A DNA stretch of 48,665 bases. Origin: Chloroflexota bacterium. Lineage in GTDB: Bacteria; Chloroflexota; Anaerolineae; Anaerolineales; DRMV01. Numbering within the stretch: the stretch's first letter is position 1; each line of letters opens with the position of its first letter. Below are positions 1-8,197 of the stretch, in pieces. The notes under the pieces are model-generated. The model made no database searches, was not told the DNA's origin, and was given only the letters and a program-made list of their open reading frames with translations. The stretch is from positions 1-48,665 of the forward strand of contig DRMV01000052.1 in assembly GCA_011322445.1 (NCBI GenBank). Direction: 5' to 3'. The position numbers and the translations under genes are program-made.

Positions 1-45
1 ACCCACAGGTGGAAGATAAGAAGATGGTTATCTAAGTAGCAAGTC

Positions 46-170
46 TCCCCCCGCCGCATCCCCCTTACCATCAATAGCAAAGTGCCGCTGAACCAAGCCG
101 CCTCGGGCCGCACGCCGCAGCCGGGACCGACAAGGCCCGATGGCTCTTTCGACCCCCATCGCGGCCGCGG
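46..170 (+). repeat. Toxin junction repeat, copy A
   Basis: First of three homologous copies of a conserved coding segment that precedes a variable C-terminal domain. Read in the frame of the downstream gene it gives PLTIN.KVPLNQAASGRTPQPG and then RPDGS. It matches the copies near 2993 and 7150 at DNA level, including a near-identical block around ccgcctcgggccgcacgcc. An in-frame stop at 37-39 cuts it off from any upstream core gene, so this copy is an orphan. Confidence 0.8.
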
Positions 171-1107
171 GCTGTGGGGCAACAAGCACGGCCCCGTGAC
201 GCCCACGCCTGCCGACGAAGCATTCGATGCTGAGGTGGGGGATGGACAAGCGGAGTTCGACATTGCCCAAATTTTGGTCGACCAGGAAAACGCAACCCAA
301 CGGCAACGTTTGGGGATGCTCAACTGGGGCCTGGCACACCCCTTAGGCAATGTGCCTCCAAAGAAATCTCACGTCAACACCCTTCTCAAGGGAAACGAAA
401 TTCGTTGGTCTCGCGACTATTCGCCCGAAGAATGGGCTCGTTTCCACCAACACCAGACCGGCAACGACGACTGCAACGCCTTTGCCTTGGCAATGGCCCA
501 TAATCTGGTCTACGCCGATGACCCTACCAAGCCCTACTTTACAGGCGATGAAGTGCAAAAGCGCTTAGAACGGCATTTGGGGCTTGTGCCTTCCTCACCG
601 CGCACATTGTTGCGTTGGCAAATGAAATATGGGCGTCTGCTGCCCTTTGGGCCTGTGCTGGCCCCAAACAAAGTGCCTCGTTTGGGCATACCAACATGGC
701 AGTTTGACAACGCCATAAAGCAGATCTTGCCAGATGCCCATGTCGAGCACTACCAAGGGGCTAAAACAAGTGACCTGAAACAAGCCATCAGCCAGGGCAA
801 GGTTGTGATCGTGGCCGTGGGGTGGGAGAGTAATGGGAAAATCATAACTGAGACCACCCGGGCTGTGAAAGAGAGGATTGCCTACAAACTACATCTACGA
901 ACAGAAGAGCCGAAAAGTCCTTTCCCTGCAATAGGGCATTATATGGTGGCGGTGGGTTATGATGCAAAAAATGTGTATCTCCTGAACCCTGTTCTTGTCC
1001 CTGATGCCGTTCAACCTATGAATTGGAATAACTTCTTACAGCACTGGAGCCAAGGGAATTTCGCCATCGAACCCAACAGTATGTGGACGATAGACAAGGA
1101 GAAATAA
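82..1107 (+). CDS. Orphan polymorphic-toxin tip with C39/papain-like cysteine peptidase domain
   Basis: A 341-residue product if the GTG at 82 is used, but the homologous frame extends back to about 46 and is closed by TAG at 37-39. It therefore looks like a C-terminal tip without its secretion core, and the GTG may not be a genuine start. Residues 1-25 are the conserved junction (DQAASGRTPQPG type). Residues about 110-330 look like a papain/C39-like fold, with a possible catalytic Cys131 in NDDCNAFALA, His286 in IGHYMVAVGYD and Asn302 in LLNPV. Such domains in polymorphic toxins act as proteases or deamidases; the substrate is unknown. A lipoprotein gene starts 3 nt after the stop, the arrangement expected for toxin and immunity protein. 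The fold call rests on motif order only. Confidence 0.6.
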   Translation: MPLNQAASGRTPQPGPTRPDGSFDPHRGRGLWGNKHGPVTPTPADEAFDAEVGDGQAEFDIAQILVDQENATQRQRLGMLNWGLAHPLGNVPPKKSHVNTLLKGNEIRWSRDYSPEEWARFHQHQTGNDDCNAFALAMAHNLVYADDPTKPYFTGDEVQKRLERHLGLVPSSPRTLLRWQMKYGRLLPFGPVLAPNKVPRLGIPTWQFDNAIKQILPDAHVEHYQGAKTSDLKQAISQGKVVIVAVGWESNGKIITETTRAVKERIAYKLHLRTEEPKSPFPAIGHYMVAVGYDAKNVYLLNPVLVPDAVQPMNWNNFLQHWSQGNFAIEPNSMWTIDKEK

Positions 1108-1110
1108 TTC

Positions 1111-2121
1111 ATGATACGGCAACGGCTCCTTTTGTCTTTGTCCATTCTCCTGGTTGTGATTGGCTGCAGTCTGCCTATTGGCATCGATGTATCCGGTCCC
1201 CATCTGTCCCCTATTCCAAAACGAGATATCGTGTTTCAAGTTTACACTTCTTGGAAAGATGAGCGCTCAGGGGAACTGGGCTTTGTCAACCAGGACGGCT
1301 CCGGGAAAACAATAATTTCTCCCGCTCGAGAAGGGTACTACAAAGGGTATATTGTACGTGCCCCCTTCTTTATAAATGGGATCTTTGGTTTTTTGGTCAA
1401 TAATGTTCCTTATGTAAGGTATGGAGGGCTTTTAACTATGTTCTATCAAGGGGAAGTTTTGCCTTGCAATTTCACCTTGGCCTGGCAACCCACTCCAGTG
1501 GGAAACAATGGCCTTTTTATGGGGAAGTACCTCTGGGACAAAGATGGAGGCGTTGTGCTTTTTCGACCACTTGAGTCAGGATGCCCTTCGCAAAATCTCT
1601 GGAGCGCGGAAGAGATTCAAGAAATGAAAGTCATTCACATTACTGGTTTCCATACTCGCGAGGCTCTCTTGCTTACGGGACGACAAGCCTACGTTTGGGA
1701 TATAAGCGAACGCCGTTTTCAACACTTGGCTTGGTTGCCCAAAGGATGCGTTGGAGAGTTGAGCCCCGATGACCGACGTTTGGCTTGTCTCATCAAAAAG
1801 CCCTCTGAGAGTACATTTACTACGAATATACTTGTCCAAGTATGGGATATGGAAAACCACCAGATGCAACGTTATCATTTTATCCCAGCCGCGTTAATTC
1901 CAAATTACACTTATCCAATAAGCGTCTCTTGGTCACCAAACAGCGATGCCTTGGTTTATCATCGTTGTATCAAACCCAATATGGAAAACCCCCTCGCTTG
2001 TGAAGAAAAAGGCTACGATAATCTTGGTATCTACATTTGGGACTTGGAGACAAACGAAGAGCGCTTGGTAACGACGGGCGGCGTATTCCCTTACTGGATT
2101 AACTGGGGAAGTTCTCCCTAA
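1111..2121 (+). CDS. Lipoprotein with beta-propeller-like repeats, putative immunity protein
   Basis: A 336-residue protein with an N-terminal signal peptide and a lipobox-like Cys at about residue 19 (VVIGCS), so probably anchored on the outer face of the membrane. The C-terminal two thirds contain recurring blade-like motifs: LSPDDRRLACL, VWDMEN, SWSPNSDALVY and IYIWDLETNEERL. These resemble WD40/TolB-type propeller strands. The gene lies directly behind the C39-like tip (3-nt gap). Base composition is more AT-rich than the junction repeats, as is usual for shuffled cassettes. An immunity role is inferred from position alone; a stand-alone surface propeller protein is the alternative. Confidence 0.55.
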   Translation: MIRQRLLLSLSILLVVIGCSLPIGIDVSGPHLSPIPKRDIVFQVYTSWKDERSGELGFVNQDGSGKTIISPAREGYYKGYIVRAPFFINGIFGFLVNNVPYVRYGGLLTMFYQGEVLPCNFTLAWQPTPVGNNGLFMGKYLWDKDGGVVLFRPLESGCPSQNLWSAEEIQEMKVIHITGFHTREALLLTGRQAYVWDISERRFQHLAWLPKGCVGELSPDDRRLACLIKKPSESTFTTNILVQVWDMENHQMQRYHFIPAALIPNYTYPISVSWSPNSDALVYHRCIKPNMENPLACEEKGYDNLGIYIWDLETNEERLVTTGGVFPYWINWGSSP

Positions 2122-2355
2122 GAGAAAGGCTGGCCGGCTAAACGTTTCTTTCACGAGCAACTACCCAAGGTGCACGATGTGCCCACCGCGCCCGCGCCGC
2201 TGAATGGCGGTGCGGTGGTTGTGGACAACACAGAACAACGCACCACCTCGCCACAGCCGAAGAAGCCGACGACGGTCGCTGGGAAGTTCTTACCCTCGCC
2301 CCCAACGGCCAGTGGTCCAAAGATACCGGCGTGCTGACCAACGGCCTCCACACGC
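2122..2355 (+). pseudogene. Recombination scar: core-tail and Ig-like fragments in different frames
   Basis: No intact gene. From about 2188 one frame reads APAPLNGGAVVVDNTEQRTT, a near copy of the segment encoded at 2684-2748. At about 2250 the similarity stops and another frame reads EEADDGRWEVLTLAPNGQW and then TNGLHTLT, which looks like the end of an Ig/PKD-like domain. That frame meets the downstream frame (PGQYPIAITVWDSWG) at 2351-2358, where one extra C would restore continuity. I read this as the remains of a core gene spliced by recombination and then frameshifted. Confidence 0.6.
2188..2252 (+). repeat. Direct repeat DR1, left copy (APAPLNGG segment)
   Basis: About 65 bp that recurs 496 bp downstream at 2684-2748 with roughly two mismatches (gtggacaacac against gtggacgacac, cctcgcc against cctcacc). 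It encodes APAPLNGGAVVVD.TEQRTTSP. A long, near-identical direct repeat on either side of a different sequence is a substrate for homologous recombination and probably marks an old cassette exchange. Confidence 0.85.
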
Positions 2356-3805
2356 TCACCCGGGGCAGTACCCCATCGCCATCACCGTATGGGATTCGTG
2401 GGGGCGCTCGTCGGGTGTGCGCGGCGTGATCATCGTCTCTACTCCACCCACAGCCACCCCCACACCCACCCCCACGGCTACGCCTTTGCCCACGGCTACA
2501 CCCCTTGGGGGGCCGGTGGTGGTGCCCGACCTGCCCACCCCAACCCCCACGTCGCCGCCGGCGACCCCCTCGGCCACGGCCACCCCTCTGCCGCCGCTGC
2601 CGCTGAGCGGGCCGGTGATGATCCCCACGTCCATGCCCACCGCTACGCCTACGCCCTTCACCATCCTCAGCGGCCCGCCGCAAGCGCCCGCGCCGCTGAA
2701 TGGCGGTGCGGTGGTTGTGGACGACACAGAACAACGCACCACCTCACCGGCAGAGGCCCCCAATTGGGCACCTGCCCCTGTGGGGGGCGCGGCTGCCTTT
2801 CTGGCAGCCTGGGCGGCGTATGCCCGGCGCAAACGGCTGCAACATGCGATAGAAGAAGCCCGTGAACGCGCCGCACGGGCGGCCTGGCTGGCCGCCCAGC
2901 GGATGAAAGCCGCCGCGCTGATGGCCGCAGTGGCGCGCGGCTTGGCAAAGCAGAGGCAAGGCAAGAGCGAAGATGAAACCCCGCCCCGCCACCGCCGCCT
3001 CCCCCTCACCATCGACGGCGAAGCGCCCTTAGACCAAGCCGCCTCGGGCCGCACGCCCCAGCCGGGGCCGCCCAGACCCGATGGCTCTTACACCCCGCAT
3101 GGACTGCGAGACGGCTATGCTCACTCGCAATCCGTTGACCTCGCCGCGTGGAAACAGGCCGACTATGGGCAGATGGCCTTCCACGCTTGTGCTTTTCCCT
3201 CTAATCCTGCGCAAGCCACAACATGGTTGCTCTACCGTATGAACCACAACTGCGAATCTGTAGTGACGCAACTCAAGGTCTCCAACGCTTTGGCGTCAGA
3301 CTTAGCCAAAATGTCGTATCTTGGCCTTGGGCCATTGGCAGCATCTCTCGCGGTTAACCTCTTTGAAGGGAATCTTCTCCGGTGGTTTCAGTTGGTAAAA
3401 GGTGGGGCGCCTTTGGATTTCAAAGGCCCTGAGTTGGAAGTGTGGAAATGGAAAGACAACCCGGACCGCCACATCCTTTACATAGCCAATGTCCCTCTCC
3501 GTTGGGATGACTTGGCCAATCTCTATTATGGCTACGCTGGACGCAAAGGGGGATTCCCTCGGCTGGTCTTGGAGGCAGGAGCAGGGTTATACAATGGATG
3601 GCAATACTACCAAAGACACAAAACATGGCCTTGGTTCTGGTGGAGAACTTGGTTCGATGACCCAAGGGACAATAGGGCTATACGGGCAGGTATGGATGTG
3701 TATGAGATGGCTCAAGAAAACGGCACCCCCGTTGATGTACTTATGCTTCAAAAAATCCTGCAGGGTTATTCCCTTCAGTACAACCCAAAAGAGGAGTCAA
3801 AATGA
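2204..3805 (+). CDS. Core-tail plus Ntox44-like polymorphic toxin tip (5' end broken)
   Basis: The open frame encodes 533 residues, but the first 50 are out of frame relative to the homologous upstream sequence, so the real gene is a 5'-truncated core tail. Order: end of an Ig-like domain (about 54-80), Pro/Thr linker (80-160), APAPLNGG segment (161-180), one membrane helix (about 189-206) ending in ARRKR, Ala/Arg coiled coil (210-250), junction (266-300), variable tip (325-533). Residues 436-501 carry DLANLYYGYAGRKGG, then LVLEAGAGL, then FDDPRDNRAIRAG. That pattern resembles polymorphic toxin type 44 (Ntox44), a predicted RNase. The next gene starts within the stop codon (ATGA). The Ntox44 match is from memory of its motifs. 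Confidence 0.6.
   Translation: MAVRWLWTTQNNAPPRHSRRSRRRSLGSSYPRPQRPVVQRYRRADQRPPHAHPGQYPIAITVWDSWGRSSGVRGVIIVSTPPTATPTPTPTATPLPTATPLGGPVVVPDLPTPTPTSPPATPSATATPLPPLPLSGPVMIPTSMPTATPTPFTILSGPPQAPAPLNGGAVVVDDTEQRTTSPAEAPNWAPAPVGGAAAFLAAWAAYARRKRLQHAIEEARERAARAAWLAAQRMKAAALMAAVARGLAKQRQGKSEDETPPRHRRLPLTIDGEAPLDQAASGRTPQPGPPRPDGSYTPHGLRDGYAHSQSVDLAAWKQADYGQMAFHACAFPSNPAQATTWLLYRMNHNCESVVTQLKVSNALASDLAKMSYLGLGPLAASLAVNLFEGNLLRWFQLVKGGAPLDFKGPELEVWKWKDNPDRHILYIANVPLRWDDLANLYYGYAGRKGGFPRLVLEAGAGLYNGWQYYQRHKTWPWFWWRTWFDDPRDNRAIRAGMDVYEMAQENGTPVDVLMLQKILQGYSLQYNPKEESK
2684..2748 (+). repeat. Direct repeat DR1, right copy
   Basis: Right-hand copy of the 65-bp repeat described at 2188-2252. Here it lies in frame between the Pro/Thr linker and the membrane helix of the core tail, which is presumably the original arrangement. 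Confidence 0.85.
2993..3176 (+). repeat. Toxin junction repeat, copy B
   Basis: Second copy of the junction, the most complete. It reads RRLPLTIDGEAPLDQAASG, continues through RTPQPGPPRPDGS and then TPHGLRDGYAHSQ and WKQADYGQM. Homology to copy C (7150-7328) runs to the DYGQM codons and then ends abruptly, which marks the start of the exchangeable tip. Copy A shares only the first part. Confidence 0.85.
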
Positions 3806-4584
3806 ATAAATGGCCAAATTACTTATGGGTGAAGCTAAGCTATATGCCCTACGGATTGATACTTGGAGGGCTATTGGTCGCTTTGGCTGCTCTATGGATA
3901 GTAGGTACTTGGCGCGTAGGGTATTTTTTGAATAAACGCTCAGAATGGTGCTGTACGTGGGTGCTGGGTATAGGGGGATGGTTAGTATTGACGGCTGGGA
4001 TATACTTTTTGTTTATTATAATAGATGGCGCTTTCCCTTACCCCCCTTCTCCCAAGCGTCCGGCGTTCACTTGCGACAACTTGGTACTGTCTCAAGAGGA
4101 AATACAACGGTTCCTCCCTAATTGGGATATCGTGTTTGGCTTTACTAGCACCGAGCATAATAGGGATTACTACGGCACAATCTGGCAGTGTTCACGTTTC
4201 TTCGCTAAGGATCAGGACAAAGTCGACTCTCTGGAACAAATTGAGGCCTTGCGGCGTGTAAAGCCTGTGATTGTGGTGACAATATATCGCTTTAGCGATA
4301 TTTTTGGCCCTCGAGTGCCTTGGTTAGCGCTAAAAAGCCCCGCTGACGAAGCACCGGAGTTGGAGCGTTCTTTTCATTCCACTTATGCTCGTGTATGGCG
4401 ACTAAGAAAGATTGAATCGGACTATGTCTTTGAGGCAGTTTACGATGAATTTTATCTTTTTATCGACTTTGAAACTCCCTTACATAGTAGTCCTTCAAGT
4501 CAACCCTTCACTTTGAAAGATATTTTGGATTTTGCACAGCGAGAAGATAGGAAAATTGGCGAATTTGTAGAACTGGATTTTTGA
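3802..4584 (+). CDS. Membrane-anchored putative immunity protein to the Ntox44-like tip
   Basis: A 260-residue protein whose ATG overlaps the stop of the upstream toxin gene (ATGA at 3802-3805), so the two are translationally coupled. Two hydrophobic helices occupy about residues 15-37 and 50-75 (GLILGGLLVALAALWIVG; GWLVLTAGIYFLFIII). A soluble domain of about 180 residues follows, with no family I recognise. The codons are visibly more AT-rich than the flanking core-tail DNA. Immunity is inferred from the coupling and from the same layout in the neighbouring cassettes. A membrane immunity protein for a predicted RNase tip is unusual and is a reason for caution about either assignment. Confidence 0.55.
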   Translation: MNKWPNYLWVKLSYMPYGLILGGLLVALAALWIVGTWRVGYFLNKRSEWCCTWVLGIGGWLVLTAGIYFLFIIIDGAFPYPPSPKRPAFTCDNLVLSQEEIQRFLPNWDIVFGFTSTEHNRDYYGTIWQCSRFFAKDQDKVDSLEQIEALRRVKPVIVVTIYRFSDIFGPRVPWLALKSPADEAPELERSFHSTYARVWRLRKIESDYVFEAVYDEFYLFIDFETPLHSSPSSQPFTLKDILDFAQREDRKIGEFVELDF

Positions 4585-4606
4585 TAGTATCCAGCTGTTT
4601 CTGTAA

Positions 4607-5982
4607 AAAGGGCAAAAGACGGCGCCTCCCGCGAGCGGGTCTGGCGCTGGGGTGCCCTCGCCCACGCCCACGGCGACGGCGGCGCCGCACACGGGCAGCA
4701 ACGCCCCGCCGCAGGCACCGGAAGCCCCGCGGCGGCCCTTGGGGCACCTGCCCCTGTGGGGCGGGGCGGCAGCGGCGTTTCTGGCAGCCTGGGCGGCCAG
4801 CCGACGCAAAGTGCAACCACGTCATATTGTGATTGCAGCCCTCACGGGAGGTCTTGTGGGGGCTTTGATAGGCGCGTTGGAGGGCGAGGCCTCAGAACTC
4901 TTTCGGGTTGCCGAGCACCCCCCCTCGTCGCTTTGCTGCGCCCTCGCAGGAGCTTGATGATCCCTATGTCGTGCCTTTTGTAGATGCCCGCGGTCGGTAT
5001 GGCTTCCAGCCGGTTTGGGTCTGTCCCGATGATTATGACCCTGCCTGCGCGGCCAATGATGTAGCCTTGGCCGAATTCCTAATTGGCACAGGATCGCACA
5101 AGCAGGAATACGGCGTTGTGTTCTCCGATGCGCCTGCACGGCCCTTTACATGGCAGGAAAAGGTGGTATTGATGACGGGCACCATTGATGTGGGCGAATA
5201 CCTGGAAGGGATCACAGGCGTGGATGGAGCCAAAGCCTTTCGAAGGCTTTATGGCGTATCGGCCGAGAACCCGCTGATTTATCACAAATGCAAACTTCCG
5301 CGAAAAGGAGACAACAAGAAAGAAGTGGATCCCTTCTGCCGCTTCGGTCAAGAAAGCATCACCACAGGCATGATTACCCAAAATTCGCATCGCATCGGCA
5401 TTGCTACCATGTGGCCGAGTTGGGAAGGGTCGGATTGGTTTCTCTTCACGCGAAACAATCTTGTGCATGAATTGGGCCATGCCTTGGACTGGCGCTTGGA
5501 CGATCCGCATGATCCCAAGGCCACAGGGCGCGACCTGTTGGACAAATGGGTTGGGCGGCAGAACAAACACCGTTCAACACCCCTGCAAAGAGGGAGAGCC
5601 CTCTTGTGAGCAGCGGTGGCCTTATGGACGTAGGAGATGTCTGCTTTCCGGAAAACTCTATCCCTACTGCGGTTTTGCCGCTGTGGGGCCGGAGAGCCCC
5701 ACTAAGCCAACCAGGCGGTACTGGCTTGCCTGGCAGCAGCATCCTGCGCCTACACCCGGAGAACTGTTCGCCGATATGTTCCTCAACGACGTGTATCAGG
5801 CCTGGCCGGATCCAAATGAAAACGAAATATCATGGCAGCGATCACAATTTATGAAACAAACAATTCATCCCCTTATTCGAAAAAGTATAGGACATCCAAG
5901 CCGTCCTGTTCCGGAAACCCACAAAAGAGAAAGCAGAGAGTTTCCTGTCTTACGATGCAAGCAGGAGGTGGTGCCAAAATGA
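4607..5982 (+). pseudogene. Frameshifted core-tail remnant fused to HELGH zinc metallopeptidase tip
   Basis: Three collinear frames make one product. 4607-4922 encodes a Pro/Thr linker, the PLWGGAAAAFLAAWAASRRK membrane helix and a second Gly/Ala-rich hydrophobic stretch. After a C7 run (4918-4924) the reading moves to the frame of 4908-5609, with the zinc motif HELGHALD (codons 5466-5489). After CCCC at 5580-5583 it moves again to the frame ending at 5982, with GELFADMFLNDVY, whose Glu or Asp would be the third zinc ligand. Removing one C at each run restores a single frame. This copy lacks the DQAASG junction. It is either a true pseudogene, a phase-variable gene, or carries homopolymer sequencing errors. 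Its stop overlaps the next ATG. Confidence 0.7.
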
Positions 5983-6893
5983 GGAAACAAACATTTTTGC
6001 GGTTTAGCGTTGTGGTCATACTGTTTTTGAGTTTGAGCGCATGCCAGGGGTCAACTCCCCGAGGAACAATGCCTATCCCAACGTCCCAGCCCACGTTCAC
6101 AGTCACACCCATGCCAAAGCCCACGGCCACCTTGGGCCCCTGGCCCACACGGCGGCCCATAGCCACCTCGACGCCCATACCGCTCTTCCCATTGGAGTAC
6201 GAGCATGTTCCTGTGACGCCGCTGTCGCCGGAAGCGGTGGCCCGTCGAGCCCGAGACCTGGCCTGTGAGCCGCCCTGTTGGTTCGGCCTGGAACCCGGTG
6301 TGAGCACCTTGCAAGACTTGCGGGATTTGTGGGAATCGTGGAGTAAGATCCGTTGGGGTTGGAATGAACAAAAAGAAGCTATTACCGGTCACTTCATCAA
6401 TCCAGCTTTCTACATGGCTTTTGAAGCTAACCGCCAAGGTCGGTTGGTATTTATGAGAATTGAACCTTTTGGGTTGCCGGAGTATTCTCCTTCAGTTTAT
6501 TTTCGGGACCTGGGCCAGCCACCTTGGACGGCTCTGTCGGCGGTGTGGAGTTATCCGAGCGAGGGCGAGCAATGGGCACCAAAGGACAGCTTTATTTCGG
6601 TTTCCCTATACTTGGGTTATCCCGAAAAATTCGTCGCCGCAGATTTATATATAGGGGATACGCCGGATTTAGGCCTAGAATTACCTCCCCGTTTGCAAGC
6701 GTGTATTCCCCACCCCAGGCCCTACATCACTTTCTTCGCTTTTCCAAAGGAAAACTTCACCGCTGCGTGGATTTGGCAATACCAAGATGAAGCAGATCCT
6801 CCAGCACGTTTTCTGACTTCCAGAGAAGAAATCTGGCAGCAGATTCTGGAGGAAAAGGACCCTTTTTGTATAACACTGGAATTTGAGGAATGA
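5979..6893 (+). CDS. Lipoprotein, putative immunity to the metallopeptidase tip
   Basis: Starts at the ATG at 5979, inside the stop of the metallopeptidase frame (ATGA) and 8 nt after a strong AGGAGGTG ribosome site. A longer open frame from 5832 exists but would lack this site. The 304-residue product begins MRKQTFLRF and has a lipobox LSLSAC (Cys at about residue 22), a Pro/Thr linker, and a globular domain starting near EYEHVPVTPLSPEAVARRA that I do not recognise. As a lipoprotein it should sit on the outer membrane face, where it could meet an incoming metallopeptidase. Function is inferred from position. Confidence 0.6.
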   Translation: MRKQTFLRFSVVVILFLSLSACQGSTPRGTMPIPTSQPTFTVTPMPKPTATLGPWPTRRPIATSTPIPLFPLEYEHVPVTPLSPEAVARRARDLACEPPCWFGLEPGVSTLQDLRDLWESWSKIRWGWNEQKEAITGHFINPAFYMAFEANRQGRLVFMRIEPFGLPEYSPSVYFRDLGQPPWTALSAVWSYPSEGEQWAPKDSFISVSLYLGYPEKFVAADLYIGDTPDLGLELPPRLQACIPHPRPYITFFAFPKENFTAAWIWQYQDEADPPARFLTSREEIWQQILEEKDPFCITLEFEE

Positions 6894-6929
6894 ACCCGAC
6901 AAAGCAAGGTGTGAATTTTTTTCTGGTCA

Positions 6930-7430
6930 GCCCTGGCCCAACAAGAGCGCGCTGAAAGGGGGCAGCCGTCCGAGGCCGAAGCAGGCGAAGGTGCAGGGTT
7001 GGTGTAAGTTGAGGCGGCCCGGCTGGCCGCCCAGCGCGCCCGCGCGGCCGCGCTCATCGCCGCGGTGGCGCTTGACCAGGCCCGCCGGCGGCTCACCCAC
7101 CCCGCCCCGGCCGAAGAAACCGACGACGAAGCACCACCCCTGCCGCGCGAAACCGCCCTGCTCGTTGACGGCGAAGTGCCCTTAGACCAAGCCGCCTCGG
7201 GCCGCACGCCGCAGCCGGGGCCGCCCAGGCCCGATGGCTCTTGCACCCCGCATGGGTTGCGGGATGGGTATGCCCACTCGCAACCGGTGGACATCGCCTT
7301 GTGGAAACAAGCCGATTATGGGCAGATGGGTCACGCACGGGAAGTAACGGAGCAATGGCAAGGGGCTAAGGAAGCCAGTGAGGTTTTTGGTGCAGAAAGA
7401 ACATTCGCGTTGCCCCAAGAAAAGCATTGA
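6930..7430 (+). pseudogene. Degenerate core-tail plus junction (fourth cassette)
   Basis: One frame reads ALAQQERAERGQPSEAEAGE, a TAA stop (7005-7007), then VEAARLAAQRARAAALIAAV, an equivalent of the Ala/Arg coiled coil at 2840-2950. The junction (LVDGEVPLDQAASG, TPHGLRDGYAHSQ, WKQADYGQM) follows, with about 34 further residues before a stop at 7428-7430. The membrane helix seen in the other copies is absent. A GTG at 7065 could open a 121-residue frame, but the in-frame stop and the lost upstream part point to a decayed cassette. From 7431 to 7614 no frame can be supported. Confidence 0.65.
7150..7328 (+). repeat. Toxin junction repeat, copy C
   Basis: Third junction copy, nearly identical to copy B from the DQAASG codons to DYGQM; a 26-nt block beginning gaccaagccgcctcgg is shared exactly. 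Similarity stops just after gggcagatgg, the same place as in copy B, which supports a defined exchange point. Confidence 0.85.
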
Positions 7431-7614
7431 AGCAATTCATTAAACGTGAAAGTGCGCACAACAGTAGAGCACTATATATGGAAGCATTTTTCCCCAAAAA
7501 TTCCTCACTGTCCTCTAGACGTCCAGGAATAGGCAGAGGTCTTGGAGTACTCTTTACGGCACTCCTCACAAAAGTTGCTGTTTCCCATGCCTGTATTCAA
7601 AGCCTACTTACAAT

Positions 7615-7896
7615 GTGCTGAATGGCGTGGGCACAGTATTGGTAGCAACGGGAATTGGCGGGGAAGCCGGGGCAGTCCTTTTGGGTATAAATGGAGCATT
7701 ACAACTTGCCCAAGTAGCTCGCCTTGTTAAAAAGAAAAAATCTGTGGATCGGGGATGTTTTCGTTACTTATTGTTGGTTAACTTTTTAGATGTGATACCG
7801 GGGTTAGGAGTCTTATCAGGATTGTTCAATGCCATTCACTCATGCATTGGGGTATGGGCGTTTCGGTACGTACATAAACTGTGTGAATATCCGTGA
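7615..7896 (+). CDS. Hydrophobic fragment, possible remains of the fourth tip
   Basis: An open frame of 93 residues with long hydrophobic stretches (VLVATGIGGEAGAVLLGI and FLDVIPGLGVLSGLFNAI) around a basic patch VKKKKSVDRG. The similarity-free frame extends upstream of the ATG without a clear start, so this may be the 3' part of a frameshifted tip rather than a separate gene. Membrane-active tips are known in polymorphic toxins, but I see no recognisable family. A run of small membrane-protein genes follows. Confidence 0.35.
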   Translation: MLNGVGTVLVATGIGGEAGAVLLGINGALQLAQVARLVKKKKSVDRGCFRYLLLVNFLDVIPGLGVLSGLFNAIHSCIGVWAFRYVHKLCEYP

Positions 7897-7909
7897 AAGG
7901 TGTACAACG

Positions 7910-8197
7910 ATGTTGCTGACCCTAATAACCGTGTGCCATTTGATAAAATGTGCTCGAGACACAGAGCGGTCCACACGCATAGTCAAGGTGTCTTTTTGGT
8001 TAATGGCAGAAGTGTTAATGTTTTCGTGGATAGGTACCGTTGTATTTATTCTCTCTTTGAGAGAATGCCTTTTCCTAACATCTTCGTTACAATGGTGGGG
8101 GGGAATCACGATATTGGCGAGTATGGGACAATGGGGGTTGTACGTTTTAGAGAGGTTTTATCGGAGATTCTTAGAAAGAAAGGGAAAGAAGCAATGA
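7910..8197 (+). CDS. Small membrane protein
   Basis: A 95-residue protein starting MLLTLITVCHLIK after a GAAAGGTG ribosome site near 7893; I prefer it to the longer frame opening at 7829. It has two probable membrane helices, around residues 29-50 and 55-75, and a basic C-terminus (RFLERKGKK). Its stop overlaps the next ATG (8194). No family recognised. Its place behind a tip remnant suggests an immunity role by analogy with the other cassettes. Confidence 0.45.
   Translation: MLLTLITVCHLIKCARDTERSTRIVKVSFWLMAEVLMFSWIGTVVFILSLRECLFLTSSLQWWGGITILASMGQWGLYVLERFYRRFLERKGKKQ

Noticed and set aside
2440-2680. Tandem acccc/ccacg repeats that look CRISPR-like
   Set aside because: They encode the Pro/Thr linker in frame; there are no regular repeats and spacers. 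No CRISPR array was seen anywhere in the window.
2138-3054. Long minus-strand frames opposite the Pro/Thr linker
   Set aside because: These are shadows of GC-rich, low-complexity coding DNA; their Gly/Arg/Val-rich products are typical artefacts.
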